This document shows positions 41,330-51,133 of a stretch of DNA of 64,000 nucleotides, one piece after another. The position numbers and the translations under genes are program-made. Every line of letters begins with the position of its first letter. Positions within the stretch are counted from its first letter, which is position 1. The DNA is from Empedobacter brevis_A. GTDB lineage: Bacteria > Bacteroidota > Bacteroidia > Flavobacteriales > Weeksellaceae. Under the pieces are notes generated by a model that had not been told where the DNA came from, made no database searches, and saw only the letters and a list, made by a program, of their open reading frames with translations. Location: the NCBI RefSeq assembly GCF_965118635.1, contig NZ_CBCPHV010000005.1:209175-273174 (forward strand), in the 5' to 3' direction.

Positions 41330-42841
41330 TTAATGCATAAAATGTCTCATTCCTGTGAAAACCATAGGAATTCCTCGTTCATTGCATGCATCAATAGAAT
41401 CTTGATCTTTGATAGAACCTCCTGGCTGAATAATTGCTTTAATTCCATTTTCTGCTGCAAAATCTGCTACATCACGGAAAGGGAAAAATGCATCAGATGC
41501 TAAAACTAAATCCTCTTCTACTTTCTCTTTTGCACGTGCAACTGCTTGTTGAGCTGCCCATATACGATTGGTTTGTCCACCACCTATTCCATAAGCTTGT
41601 CCATTTGTCGCAACAACAATTGCATTAGATTTTACCCATTTTACAATTTTTTGAGCAAATACTAAATCTGTCATTTGACGTTCTGTTGGTTGAGCTTCTG
41701 TTACAACTTTAAGATCTTTTGAAAATTGATTATCTGTAGATTGAACAATTAATCCACCATCAACTTTTACATAAGTTACTTTGTCCGAAACTGGATTTTT
41801 CACTTTGATAATACGTAAATTTTTCTTTTGTTTAAAAATCTCTAAAGCTTCTTCTGTAAATGAAGGTGCAATAACTATTTCTAAGAAAATTTTATTTAGT
41901 TCAACAGCTGTTTTTCCATCAACTTCTCTATTAAAAGCAATAATTCCTCCAAAAATTGACATTGGATCACATTCATATGCTTTTTCGTAAGCTATTAATG
42001 TTGAATCTCCAATTGCTACTCCACAAGGAGTTGAATGTTTTACTGCGCAACAAGCTATTTCTTCGAATTCTGAAACTACTTTATAAGCTAAATCCATATC
42101 ACGAATATTATTGAAAGAAAGTTCTTTTCCTTGCAAATATTCGAAATCTTTCATTGCTCCATTTTTCGTTTTATCAACATAATAAGCTGCTTTTTGATGA
42201 GGATTTTCTCCATAACGCAAATCCATTACCTTTTCATAAGAAGATTCTAAAAATTGAGGAAAATCTTGATCTAAAAGATAAGTAGAAATTGCGGCATCGT
42301 AAGCAGAAGTTAAATTGAATACTTTACCTGCACATAATTTACGTGTTTCGATAGAAGTTGATCCATTCTCACGAATTTCATTCATTATAACTTCATAATC
42401 ATTTACATCTGTTACAACAGTTACATCGTAAAAATTCTTTGCAGATGAACGTAACATTGATGGACCACCGATATCAATAAACTCAATCATTTCGGCTTCT
42501 GAAAGACCTGTATTCATTTTTTCGAAAAATGGATAAAGGTTTACAATTACAATATCAATCGGATTAATTCCATGTTCTGCAATTGTTGCCATGTGATTTT
42601 CGTCTGAACGGCGAGCCATAATACCACCATGAATAGCAGGATGTAAAGATTTTACGCGACCATCTAAAATTTCTGGAAAACCAGTTACATCTTTTACTTC
42701 TGTAACTTCTATTCCATTTTCTTGTAAATGTTTGTATGTTCCTCCAGTTGATAAGATTTTGTAATCTTGTTCAATCAAGAATTTTGCAAATTCTAACAAG
42801 TTTGACTTGTCCGAAACACTGATTAGCGCTTGTTTTTGCAT
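41330..42841 (-). CDS. purH: Bifunctional AICAR transformylase/IMP cyclohydrolase
   Basis: PurH, 503 residues, carries out the last two purine steps. The MGS-like IMP cyclohydrolase domain is N-terminal (ALISVSDKSNLLEFAKFL; DILDGRVKSLHP-type block around GFPEILDGRVKSLHPAIHGG). The transformylase domain contains LRYGENPHQKAAYY, CCAVKHSTPCGVA and the C-terminal AIIQPGGSIKDQD. Normal length. A terminator separates it from purN upstream, so purH-purD may have their own promoter in 42842-42890. Confidence 0.98.
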   Translation of the reverse strand: MQKQALISVSDKSNLLEFAKFLIEQDYKILSTGGTYKHLQENGIEVTEVKDVTGFPEILDGRVKSLHPAIHGGIMARRSDENHMATIAEHGINPIDIVIVNLYPFFEKMNTGLSEAEMIEFIDIGGPSMLRSSAKNFYDVTVVTDVNDYEVIMNEIRENGSTSIETRKLCAGKVFNLTSAYDAAISTYLLDQDFPQFLESSYEKVMDLRYGENPHQKAAYYVDKTKNGAMKDFEYLQGKELSFNNIRDMDLAYKVVSEFEEIACCAVKHSTPCGVAIGDSTLIAYEKAYECDPMSIFGGIIAFNREVDGKTAVELNKIFLEIVIAPSFTEEALEIFKQKKNLRIIKVKNPVSDKVTYVKVDGGLIVQSTDNQFSKDLKVVTEAQPTERQMTDLVFAQKIVKWVKSNAIVVATNGQAYGIGGGQTNRIWAAQQAVARAKEKVEEDLVLASDAFFPFRDVADFAAENGIKAIIQPGGSIKDQDSIDACNERGIPMVFTGMRHFMH

Positions 42842-42891
42842 TGTGTTTTAGTTTTTAAAGTTTATTGTTTGTTTACTATATTTATTGGAAA

Positions 42892-42921
42892 TGAAAAACC
42901 TCAATGTACAAGACATTGAGG
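42892..42921 (-). terminator. Terminator in the purN upstream/downstream junction
   Basis: CCTCAATGT/ACATTGAGG, a 9-bp stem with a 5-nt loop and T5 on the minus strand, 11 bp after the purN stop and 51 bp before the purH start. It probably lowers or ends read-through from purN. Confidence 0.75.
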
Positions 42922-42931
42922 CATTCTATAT

Positions 42932-43492
42932 TTATGCTTCGCTTATTTGCTTAATTGCCTTGATGTAGATTTCTCCTTCTACGTCAGCAACTTTACGCTG
43001 TAAATCTGCTATTTCGTCTCCTTCTTCGACATCAAATGTTCCTTGACAAATAATTTGTCCTTCGTCTACACCTGCTGTTACATAATGTACAGTTGCTCCT
43101 GATGTTTTTTCACCAGCTTCTAAAACTGCTTTGTGAACTTTTGAACCATACATTCCTTTTCCACCAAATTTTGGTAATAAGGATGGATGAATATTAATCA
43201 TTTTAGAGCCCCATTTCGAGGTAAATTCTGGTGATAATATGGTTAAAAAACCTGCTAAAACAATTAAGTCGATATCTTCATCTTCTAAATTATGTTCGGC
43301 ATCTTCCGAAAAAGTTTTTCGGTCTAAGACATACGTTCGGATATCTTTATCCAACGATCGTTCTATTGCATAACAGTCGCGGTCTGCCATTACCATCGAA
43401 ATTTCGACATTTGGTAAAGTTCCGTCTTCAACTGCATCAATAATATTTTGAAGATTTGTTCCGCCTCCGGAAACAAATACAGCTATTTTCAT
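42932..43492 (-). CDS. purN: Phosphoribosylglycinamide formyltransferase
   Basis: PurN (GART), 186 residues, transfers a formyl group from 10-formyl-THF to GAR. The core shows VFVSGGGTNLQNIID, LVVLAGF-type LIVLAGFLTILSPEF, MINIHPSLLPKFGGKGMYG and the catalytic Asp region GATVHYVTAGVDEGQII. Complete. A TATCTTTG -7 box lies 31 bp upstream, so it begins a transcription unit. Confidence 0.97.
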   Translation of the reverse strand: MKIAVFVSGGGTNLQNIIDAVEDGTLPNVEISMVMADRDCYAIERSLDKDIRTYVLDRKTFSEDAEHNLEDEDIDLIVLAGFLTILSPEFTSKWGSKMINIHPSLLPKFGGKGMYGSKVHKAVLEAGEKTSGATVHYVTAGVDEGQIICQGTFDVEEGDEIADLQRKVADVEGEIYIKAIKQISEA

Positions 43493-43522
43493 GTTTGTTT
43501 GTAAGTAATCTTGTTTGTTTTA

Positions 43523-43530
43523 CAAAGATA
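43523..43530 (-). promoter_or_regulatory. -7 box of purN
   Basis: TATCTTTG on the minus strand, exact TAnnTTTG, with no TTG at 19 bp. Confidence 0.5.
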
Positions 43531-43610
43531 AGATTTTAGTTGAAGCTAGCCGAAAAATATAACTTGGATTTAATCTATTTATTAATGATTTATTCACAAT
43601 TAAAAACAAG

Positions 43611-43638
43611 AAAGGCTATTTCAAATGAAATAGCCTTT
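43611..43638 (-). terminator. Terminator after slyD
   Basis: A 13-bp perfect stem (core AAGGCTATTTCA/TGAAATAGCCTT) with a 2-nt loop, 13 bp after the slyD-like stop. Confidence 0.88.
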
Positions 43639-43650
43639 TTAAATATTTTT

Positions 43651-44151
43651 TTAGTCTTCTTGATTTCCATCAATTCCATGAGCATGCCCATGAGCAATTT
43701 CTGTTTCTGTAGCTGGACGTACATTTAAAACCTCAACATCAAATTCTAATGTTTTTCCTGCCATTGGCGGATTTAAATCTGCAATTACAGCATCGTCTGT
43801 TACTTCTACAACTGAAGCACGGAATTGGTTTCCTGCATCGTCAGTTAATGGTAAAAGTGCTCCAACTGGTGGTAATCCTGATTCTTTGAACATATCTAAA
43901 GGTAATTTAGCAACAGCTTCTTCTACTCTTTCACCGTAACCTTCTGCTGGTGTAATTATGAATGATTTTTTATCACCAACTTTTAATCCTTTTAATTCTT
44001 CTTCGAATTTAGGAATCATCATTCCTGCTCCAACTAAGAATGTTAATGGCTCTTCTGCATTTGATTGTTCTACAAATACTTTTTCACCATTCGGTTCAAT
44101 GGTATGTAATGAGTAGTTAACTGAAACTACATTGTTGTTTTCTATTGACAT
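43651..44151 (-). CDS. slyD: SlyD-like FKBP-type peptidyl-prolyl isomerase
   Basis: A 166-residue FKBP with an IF (insert-in-flap) domain in the SlyD manner. The catalytic fold is split around the insert: EEPLTFLVGAGMMIPKFEEE, then GDKKSFIITPAEGYGERVEE, and NPPMAGKTLEFDVEVLNVRP returning to the FKBP barrel. The C-terminus (HGHAHGIDG) is a short His-rich tail and not the long metal-binding tail of E. coli SlyD. It is a folding helper in the cytoplasm. A 13-bp dyad containing TGTCAG/CTGACA lies upstream. Confidence 0.9.
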   Translation of the reverse strand: MSIENNNVVSVNYSLHTIEPNGEKVFVEQSNAEEPLTFLVGAGMMIPKFEEELKGLKVGDKKSFIITPAEGYGERVEEAVAKLPLDMFKESGLPPVGALLPLTDDAGNQFRASVVEVTDDAVIADLNPPMAGKTLEFDVEVLNVRPATETEIAHGHAHGIDGNQED

Positions 44152-44240
44152 AAATTGTAAATTATGGATGCTTTTGAAAAGCGTTCATTTTTAATACTTA
44201 TTTCATAACAACAATTATTCCTTTCGAAGAATTTTACCAA

Positions 44241-44275
44241 TTTTGTCAGTTATTTAACTTTTATAACTGACAAAA
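44241..44275. promoter_or_regulatory. 13-bp TGTCAG/CTGACA dyad upstream of slyD
   Basis: Perfect arms TTTTGTCAGTTAT and ATAACTGACAAAA separated by 9 bp, followed on the minus strand by TTGG. It lacks a T-run, so it is a better operator or activator site than a terminator for the helicase gene. Confidence 0.5.
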
Positions 44276-44281
44276 TATAAT

Positions 44282-45961
44282 TTAATCTATAAAAAGTAAC
44301 GCTTTTTTAATGTCTTCGTAACCAATTTCACCATTGAAATAATCATAGATTGGTTTTAAAATTTTATTTTCTTCAAAGTCGATTTCGCTATATGCAAAAC
44401 GAACTTTTTCTAAAATCTTATCCGAAGGTTTAAACTTAGTATAATCCAAATCTGGTTCAATCTCTTTTATTTTACCAATATGATCAACGATTGCTGAAGA
44501 TGTTAAACCTCTTTTTTCGGCAATTTCTTCTAAAGACAATCCTTCTTTTACATATTCTAAAGTTATTTCGTAAGTTGATTTCTTTTGACCTTTTTCTTTT
44601 GTTTTATTCTTTTCTATATTCTTCGCAATTTGCTTTTTATCTAATGTTCCACCGGAATATCGAATAAAAGCAGCCCAAGAATTTTGTAATTCTTTTTCGT
44701 CTAATAATGCATCTACTTCGTTTGATAGAACTTGAAAACGTCTGTCTGCCTTCATTGCTAGAGAATCAATTTCTAGAGCAGTTTGATTTAATCCATGTAA
44801 CATCAACGAGTTTAAATCGCGTAAACGTGAAAGTGCAACATAGCCTTGTCCTTTTTCGAATGCTTTTGACAAATCAATAAAAGCAGAATCTAACGTCATT
44901 CCTTGTGATTTGTGAATCGTAATTGCCCAAGCTAAGCGCAACGGAACTTGTGTAAACGAAGCTAATGCTTTTCCGCTTTCGTCTTCAATTGCCCATGTTT
45001 CTGGTTTGGCTACATGAAATTCTCCATCCAACGTTTTGATAATTGGTTCGTCTTTTTCTGTATAACCCGAAACATTTCCAAGTGTTCCATTTACAAAACC
45101 AACTTCAAAATTATTACGAACAAACATTACTTTTGCTCCAATTTTAAGTTCTAAGACTTCTTCTGCTAAAACGGATTTTTTCAAAACTTCTATCAAAGCT
45201 GGATTTCCTGCAACTTTTGCTTCAAATGTTTTGGAAGAAGAATCGATATTAATTAATTGTCCTTTGTTGATTCGATCGACATCCATATTATGTGTATACA
45301 AACGTGTTTGAGAATCTATTTCATCAGGAAAATATTCAATTCGAGATTCTAATAAATCGACTGTTTTTTGTGTAATATTCCCTGAACGAATTTCATTCAG
45401 AATATCATTTAATGCATTATTGGTTTGACGATATTGCTCTGTTAAATAACAAATATGTACTTTCGATTGTACCCAAGCATCGGACATAAAACAAAACTTA
45501 TCTTTCGATTCTTCCCATTCTTCTCCGATTGGTGGCAACTGAAAAAAATCGCCCGAAAAGATGACTTGAACTCCTCCAAAAGGTTCATCATTTTGTTTAA
45601 AAAATTTCAAAACATAATCAACTGCATCCAACTGATTTCGATGTAACATCGAGATTTCATCAATAATCAAGACTTTTACTTTATCCATTTTATCACGAAA
45701 ATATTTCTTATCGCGAAGCGAAGCTAAATAGCGATCTGAAACATAATCTTTAATCCCGATTCCTGCCCAAGAATGTATGGTTTGCCCATTCATGTGCGTT
45801 GCTGCAATCCCAGTAGAAGCTGTGATAGCAACAGGAATACCATGTTGTTTGAGATAGGTAATGTATTGATTTAAAACATAAGTTTTTCCGGCACCTGCAG
45901 AACCTGTTAAAAATACATTTCGACCAGATTTTAGAATTGCTAAAGCCTTTGATTGTTGCAT
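44282..45961 (-). CDS. PIF1-like helicase with C-terminal HTH
   Basis: A 559-residue SF1B helicase. Walker A is GSAGAGKT (20-27), motif II IIDEISML, and later motifs include FSGDFFQLPPIGEE and AITIHKSQGMTLD, the last typical of PIF1/RecD-like enzymes. The C-terminal 130 residues carry a helix-turn-helix (ITLEYVKEGLSLEEIAEKRG) of the helicase-associated HTH_40 kind. It likely unwinds DNA 5' to 3', at forks or G-quadruplexes. It has its own -7 box and lies back to back with the large T9SS protein gene. Confidence 0.92.
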   Translation of the reverse strand: MQQSKALAILKSGRNVFLTGSAGAGKTYVLNQYITYLKQHGIPVAITASTGIAATHMNGQTIHSWAGIGIKDYVSDRYLASLRDKKYFRDKMDKVKVLIIDEISMLHRNQLDAVDYVLKFFKQNDEPFGGVQVIFSGDFFQLPPIGEEWEESKDKFCFMSDAWVQSKVHICYLTEQYRQTNNALNDILNEIRSGNITQKTVDLLESRIEYFPDEIDSQTRLYTHNMDVDRINKGQLINIDSSSKTFEAKVAGNPALIEVLKKSVLAEEVLELKIGAKVMFVRNNFEVGFVNGTLGNVSGYTEKDEPIIKTLDGEFHVAKPETWAIEDESGKALASFTQVPLRLAWAITIHKSQGMTLDSAFIDLSKAFEKGQGYVALSRLRDLNSLMLHGLNQTALEIDSLAMKADRRFQVLSNEVDALLDEKELQNSWAAFIRYSGGTLDKKQIAKNIEKNKTKEKGQKKSTYEITLEYVKEGLSLEEIAEKRGLTSSAIVDHIGKIKEIEPDLDYTKFKPSDKILEKVRFAYSEIDFEENKILKPIYDYFNGEIGYEDIKKALLFID

Positions 45962-45996
45962 AACTTATGAGGAAATTTGAAATTTTTGAATAAAAA

Positions 45997-46061
45997 CAAA
46001 GATACGAAGATTATATTAAGACGAAAACTAGTATTTATTACGAAAAATAAATACTAGTTTT
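45997..46061. promoter_or_regulatory. Divergent promoter region with a 16-bp inverted repeat
   Basis: A minus-strand TATCTTTG (45997-46004) is 36 bp before the helicase ATG. A perfect 16-bp inverted repeat, arms AAAACTAGTATTTATT (46024-46039) and AATAAATACTAGTTTT (46046-46061) with a 6-bp loop, occupies the helicase -33 zone and ends 19 bp before the T9SS gene ATG. Either an operator for both genes or a hairpin in the plus-strand leader. Confidence 0.6.
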
Positions 46062-46080
46062 GAAACAATAAATATTTTGA

Positions 46081-49000
46081 ATGAAACACTTATACGCATT
46101 TATTCTATTATCTCTACTATCAATCTTTTCACTCGCTAACACATTAGGTTTCGAAAAAAATATTGGACAAATTGTTAATCAAAATAATAAACAAAATACA
46201 TCTGTTTTATATACTTTAAAACTTGATGGATTTAATGTTAATCTTAATAAAGTAGGTTTTAATTATGATTTTTACGAAAATGAAAATAATGTCTTAAAAA
46301 CACATCGTATTGAATTTAGATTCAAGAATATTAATCCAAACTATAAAATTATTCGAAACAACCGAATAGATTACTTCGAAAATTATATTCATCAAAACAA
46401 AGATTTTGTTATTAATTTTTATCAAAAAATAATTTATAAAAATTTTTACCAAAACATTGACTTAGAATTTTATGTAAATCCTGATTCTAATAAACCTTTT
46501 GAATATAATTTTATTTTGCATCCTGGCTCAAAAATCAATGACATCCAATTTGATATTAAAGGTGCTAAAGAAAAATTAAAAGCAAACCAATTAGATATAA
46601 AATTAAGATTTGGTGATTTAGTCGAATCATTACCTAATAGTTGGATAGAACATAACAATAAATCTGAAAATATTAATGTAGAGTATTGTTATCATCAAAA
46701 TGGAAATATTGGTCTACAAACAAATCAAAATATTATCAATAAAAAAGTTGTTATAGATCCTTTACCAATAAGAAAATGGGGAAGTTATTTAAGCAAATAT
46801 TACTTTAACGGCTATCCAACTGACAACCATTTTATGTCAATCGACAGAGTTAAATTTCATGGTAATGAATTTTACATTTTCGGAACAACTAGTCAAAGAA
46901 ATCTTGCTACTACTGGAGCATTTCAAACAATAGCTTTAAATAATACTTATCAACCTTTTATAGCTAAATTTAATACAAAAAGTGAGCGAATTTGGTTTAC
47001 ATATTTTGGATCTGGTGGTAATACTGAATATGCCAAAGAAATGGATATTGATAACGATGGTAATATCTATGTTGGTTTTGATGCTTTTGGAAATGGACTT
47101 GCAACTCCTGGAGCTTATCAAGTAAATAAAGATGAGTATTATGATATTCTCATTGCTAAATTTAATACAAATGGTGTAAGACAATGGTCAACTTATTATG
47201 GAGGTAATTTAAATGAAGGAATAAATGCACTAAAAGTTGACCCTATCGATAAAACACTCTATATAGCAGGATCGAGTCATAGTTCTAATCTTGTTCATTC
47301 GTCAAATGCTATAATCAAAACACAAGAATTTAATGAAGGTAAAGGGCTTATTGTGAAATTTGATTTAAACGGTAACTATATATGGAGTAGTTTAAGTTAT
47401 GGAAGTATAGATGGACTTACAATTGATAATGAACATAATATAATCATTACTGAAAATCGTTCCACTTCAAGTTCAAATTCTTTAGCATATGATAAAGAAC
47501 TTTCTAAATATGATAAAAATTTAACCCCTATTTGGATACAAAAAAAAATTGGACAAATTTATACACCTATAGAAAAAATCATCACTGATAATAACAATGA
47601 TATCATTATTGTAGGTGCAACAATTGATCGTAATAGTGTAAGTTTTGGAAATTCTTATTCCCCAACATTTACCTCAAGCTCTGTTTATGAAAGTACCTCA
47701 TTAGCTGGTTTCTTAAAAAAATTCAGTTCTGATGGAACACAGATTTTTGGCACTTTTATCGGTGAAAAAGGTAAATCATATATTAGTGATATAGTTATTG
47801 GACATAACAATGAAATTATTATAGTTGGTGATGCTACCGATGAATCAAAGGTTTCTTATGGAAGTAATCATTTTCAAACCAATATAGAAAATAGATCACT
47901 AGACATAACGAATGACAATGCCTTATTAATGAAATTTGATTCAGCAGGAAACCCTATTTGGGGATTCCTTTCTGGAGACAAAGCATATCTTAATAGATAT
48001 GTTGGAGTTGATTTTAATTATAATACAAATGAGATAATTGCAGTCGGATGGAATGCATCTCCTTACATGATTTCTACACCAAATGGTTATCAAACAAAAC
48101 CTATCTATGAACATCAATATGGAAAATTAACAGGTTATAATGGAACTCTTACTCTATATGAAGACAATAAACCAAATAATTTTAAGATTGATAAATCTGG
48201 TGACGATTGTTATTTAGATTCCTTAACTTACACTGCAAGTGGAGCTAATAACTATATTTGGTATGATTATGATGGAAATATAGTTTCTACATCATCAATA
48301 CTTTCACCATCTATACCTGGACAGTACACATGCAAATTTGACGATGGAACAAACATTGGATACATAAGTATTATTGCACAGGAAGTAAATCTCAATTTAC
48401 CTCCCACTCCAGTTGTGAATAATCTTCCAAAGATTACAAATTATTGTATTGTAAAATTAGATAAACCGAAAGCCATTACATCTTGTGGAGTAGAAATAGA
48501 AGCTAGCACTGATAAAGTTGAATATAATACTCCAGGTACTCATCAAGTATTATGGACTTATGTTGACAAATTTGGTAATAAATCTGAACAAACTCAAGAA
48601 GTAGAAGTTCTAGCTGCTGAAAATTTTCTTAACGTAGAACAAAATATTACTGTTTGTGAAAGTGATAATTATGAAATTTATAATTTAACTTCTATTGAAC
48701 AAAATTTTAATATCACAGAAAATGTTAATTTTAATTACTATGAATCTCTTGATAAATTAGAAAATAATTTACCAATTAATTCTCCTGAAACATATCAAAA
48801 TATTCAATCTTTAGAATATGTTTATATCAAAGCAACACTAAATTCTGGATGTTCAGCTTTCACCAAAATACATTTAAAGACAAAACCTAAACCTATCGCT
48901 AATCGTCTTGTTAAAAATCTATGTGATGTAAATTCAACTGGAATTGTTGAGATCAATTTAAATCAATTTAACACAGAAATTAATAACGAACAATCTACTA

Positions 49001-50073
49001 CAATCACATATTATCGAGATTCAAATTATACAAATAAAGTTGAAACTACTTCTATTTCGAATAATGAATTGATTTATGTAAAAGTAGAAAATGGTTTATG
49101 CGTTAATTATTCTACAATTCTTTTCAAACTATCAAATTATACAGTGGTTAACTCTACTCCTTTTGAGACTTGTAAAAACGAAAATACTGTTGGACAATTT
49201 AATTTATCTGAAAAAACTCTAGAAATTGCAACTTCACTAAATGTTAGTTCAACTGAAATTATTTATTTTGAAACCTTAGAAGAAGCTAAAAATAATTCTA
49301 ATCCAATAACAGGAGTTTATAATAACCGCCATAATCTTGACAAAATTTATGCGACTTATATTTCCACAGACAAATGTAAAACTTACGTTGAAATACCTTT
49401 AGTTGAAAATATTAATCCTATTATCAACCTACAAGACATTTACTACAAATGTAAAAATACAGAATTGGAAGTTCAACTTGATGCAAACTATGATAATGTC
49501 CTTTGGAGTACAGGAGAAAGTTCAAATTCTATCAATATTCTAAATTCTGGCAAATATTCAGTTACTGTCACAACAAATAATTGTCATGTTACCAAAACAT
49601 TCGAAATTAAAGATTTCAATGAATTAAAAGTAGATTATAAATACGACGGAAAACAAGTACATTTTACCATTCTAAATGATTTTAATGCTAAAATGAGTTT
49701 AGATGGAGTTAATTATACTTCAAACTTTTCTTTCATATTAGAACAAGGCGAATATACATTCTATTTCAAATCAGAAAACGGATGTATCGAAACTCGACAA
49801 ATTTATTTATATAAAGATTTACCAAGTATCATGACTCCAAATGGCGATGGAATAAATGATGTATGGAATTTATCTTATCTAAAAGAATTAAAATATGTTC
49901 GTGTTTTTAATCGATTAGGAAGAATTGTTTTTGAAGCTACAGCATCTCAACAACCAATTGAATGGAATGGTAAATACCAACTTAAATCATTGCCATCAGA
50001 CACATATTGGTATATTATCGAATTAAATAACGGAGAGAAAATTAACGGAAGTTTATTAATCAAAAATAAATAA
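46081..50073 (+). CDS. Very large T9SS-secreted SBBP-repeat protein with gliding-motility C-terminal domain
   Basis: A 1330-residue secreted protein. A signal peptide covers about 1-20, followed by a DUF7948-type domain that starts GFEKNIGQI (to about 230). Beta-propeller-like SBBP repeats run from about 240 to 690 (for example FGTTSQRNLATTGAFQT, STYYGGNLNEGINAL). Ig-like/HYR-type domains follow near 770-850. The last 90 residues are the CHU_C/type B sorting domain (SIMTPNGDGINDVWNL, VRVFNRLGRIVFEA, LPSDTYWYIIEL), the signal for type IX secretion. Expected on the cell surface or released; perhaps adhesion. Transcribed against its neighbours. Confidence 0.93.
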   Translation: MKHLYAFILLSLLSIFSLANTLGFEKNIGQIVNQNNKQNTSVLYTLKLDGFNVNLNKVGFNYDFYENENNVLKTHRIEFRFKNINPNYKIIRNNRIDYFENYIHQNKDFVINFYQKIIYKNFYQNIDLEFYVNPDSNKPFEYNFILHPGSKINDIQFDIKGAKEKLKANQLDIKLRFGDLVESLPNSWIEHNNKSENINVEYCYHQNGNIGLQTNQNIINKKVVIDPLPIRKWGSYLSKYYFNGYPTDNHFMSIDRVKFHGNEFYIFGTTSQRNLATTGAFQTIALNNTYQPFIAKFNTKSERIWFTYFGSGGNTEYAKEMDIDNDGNIYVGFDAFGNGLATPGAYQVNKDEYYDILIAKFNTNGVRQWSTYYGGNLNEGINALKVDPIDKTLYIAGSSHSSNLVHSSNAIIKTQEFNEGKGLIVKFDLNGNYIWSSLSYGSIDGLTIDNEHNIIITENRSTSSSNSLAYDKELSKYDKNLTPIWIQKKIGQIYTPIEKIITDNNNDIIIVGATIDRNSVSFGNSYSPTFTSSSVYESTSLAGFLKKFSSDGTQIFGTFIGEKGKSYISDIVIGHNNEIIIVGDATDESKVSYGSNHFQTNIENRSLDITNDNALLMKFDSAGNPIWGFLSGDKAYLNRYVGVDFNYNTNEIIAVGWNASPYMISTPNGYQTKPIYEHQYGKLTGYNGTLTLYEDNKPNNFKIDKSGDDCYLDSLTYTASGANNYIWYDYDGNIVSTSSILSPSIPGQYTCKFDDGTNIGYISIIAQEVNLNLPPTPVVNNLPKITNYCIVKLDKPKAITSCGVEIEASTDKVEYNTPGTHQVLWTYVDKFGNKSEQTQEVEVLAAENFLNVEQNITVCESDNYEIYNLTSIEQNFNITENVNFNYYESLDKLENNLPINSPETYQNIQSLEYVYIKATLNSGCSAFTKIHLKTKPKPIANRLVKNLCDVNSTGIVEINLNQFNTEINNEQSTTITYYRDSNYTNKVETTSISNNELIYVKVENGLCVNYSTILFKLSNYTVVNSTPFETCKNENTVGQFNLSEKTLEIATSLNVSSTEIIYFETLEEAKNNSNPITGVYNNRHNLDKIYATYISTDKCKTYVEIPLVENINPIINLQDIYYKCKNTELEVQLDANYDNVLWSTGESSNSINILNSGKYSVTVTTNNCHVTKTFEIKDFNELKVDYKYDGKQVHFTILNDFNAKMSLDGVNYTSNFSFILEQGEYTFYFKSENGCIETRQIYLYKDLPSIMTPNGDGINDVWNLSYLKELKYVRVFNRLGRIVFEATASQQPIEWNGKYQLKSLPSDTYWYIIELNNGEKINGSLLIKNK

Positions 50074-50084
50074 TCCCTAAAAAT

Positions 50085-50121
50085 AAAAAAGCCGGATAAG
50101 AATTAACTTATCCGACTTTTT
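50085..50121. terminator. Bidirectional terminator between the T9SS gene and purM
   Basis: Stem of CGGATAAG/CTTATCCG extended by AAAAAG/CTTTTT across one mismatch, 6-nt loop. Confidence 0.85.
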
Positions 50122-50136
50122 AAACTATTTAATCTA

Positions 50137-51129
50137 CTATTTCAATATAATTTTGTCTGCGCCTTCTTGAATTTCTCCAATCACTGCACTTCCATCAATA
50201 ATATTCAATACTTTTTCAGCATCAGTTTGGTCAACGATGACAACCATTCCTACGCCCATGTTAAATGTTCCGAACATTTCGTCTTCTGCAATTCCTCCGC
50301 GTTTTGCTAATTCTTGCATAACTGTTGGAACATTTATTTTATTTTTTTCTATTACAGCTGTTAATCCTTCATTTATAATACGAGGAACATTCTCGATTAA
50401 TCCACCACCTGTAATATGTGCAATTCCAGACATTTCGATTCCAGCATCTTTGATTTTAAAAATATCGTTTTGATATAATTTTGTTGGAACTAATAATGTT
50501 TCAAATAAAGGTTTACCTTCAAATTCTTCGTTAAAATCTGGGAAAACTTTACGAACTAAAGAGAAACCATTTGAATGAAATCCACTTGAAGGCAAAGCTA
50601 TAATTGCTTGTCCAGCTTTTATTTTTGATCCATCAATAATTTCATCACGTTCTACTACTCCAACACAAAATCCTGCAACATCATAATCTCCAATTTGGTA
50701 CATTCCTGGCATTTCTGCAGTTTCTCCACCAATTAAAGCTGTTCCTGTTTCTTTACACGCTTGTGCAATTCCACCAACAATTTCTGCTGCGATATCAGAA
50801 TCTAATTTTCCACAAGCTAAATAATCTAAAAAAAATAATGGTTTTGCTCCGTGACATAATATGTCATTTGCACACATTGCAAAACAATCGATACCAACTG
50901 TATCGTAAACTTTAGAATCTAAAGCGACACGTAGTTTAGTTCCTACACCATCTGTACCTGATACCAATACTGGATTTTTGTATCCACCTAATTGATAAAA
51001 TGCACCAAAACTTCCAATTCCATTTAACACATTTGCATTATGTGTTGCTGCAACTGCATCTTTTATTTTCGATACCGTTTGATAACCTTCTTCTTTATCT
51101 ACTCCGGCTTGTTTATATGTATTGCTCAT
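50137..51129 (-). CDS. purM: Phosphoribosylformylglycinamidine cyclo-ligase
   Basis: PurM (AIRS), 330 residues, closes the imidazole ring to AIR. VSGTDGVGTKLRVAL, DCFAMCANDILCHGAKPLFF and GGETAEMPGMY are the ATP-binding signatures, and ITGGGLIENVPRI is near the C-terminus. Distal gene of the purL-purC-purF-purM block, separated from purF by a small four-helix-bundle gene with inverted-repeat ends. Confidence 0.98.
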   Translation of the reverse strand: MSNTYKQAGVDKEEGYQTVSKIKDAVAATHNANVLNGIGSFGAFYQLGGYKNPVLVSGTDGVGTKLRVALDSKVYDTVGIDCFAMCANDILCHGAKPLFFLDYLACGKLDSDIAAEIVGGIAQACKETGTALIGGETAEMPGMYQIGDYDVAGFCVGVVERDEIIDGSKIKAGQAIIALPSSGFHSNGFSLVRKVFPDFNEEFEGKPLFETLLVPTKLYQNDIFKIKDAGIEMSGIAHITGGGLIENVPRIINEGLTAVIEKNKINVPTVMQELAKRGGIAEDEMFGTFNMGVGMVVIVDQTDAEKVLNIIDGSAVIGEIQEGADKIILK

Positions 51130-51133
51130 TTTT

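Noticed and set aside
44241..44275. Terminator of the helicase gene
   Set aside because: The strong dyad has no following T-run in the helicase direction and shares its core with sites before lon and cbpA.
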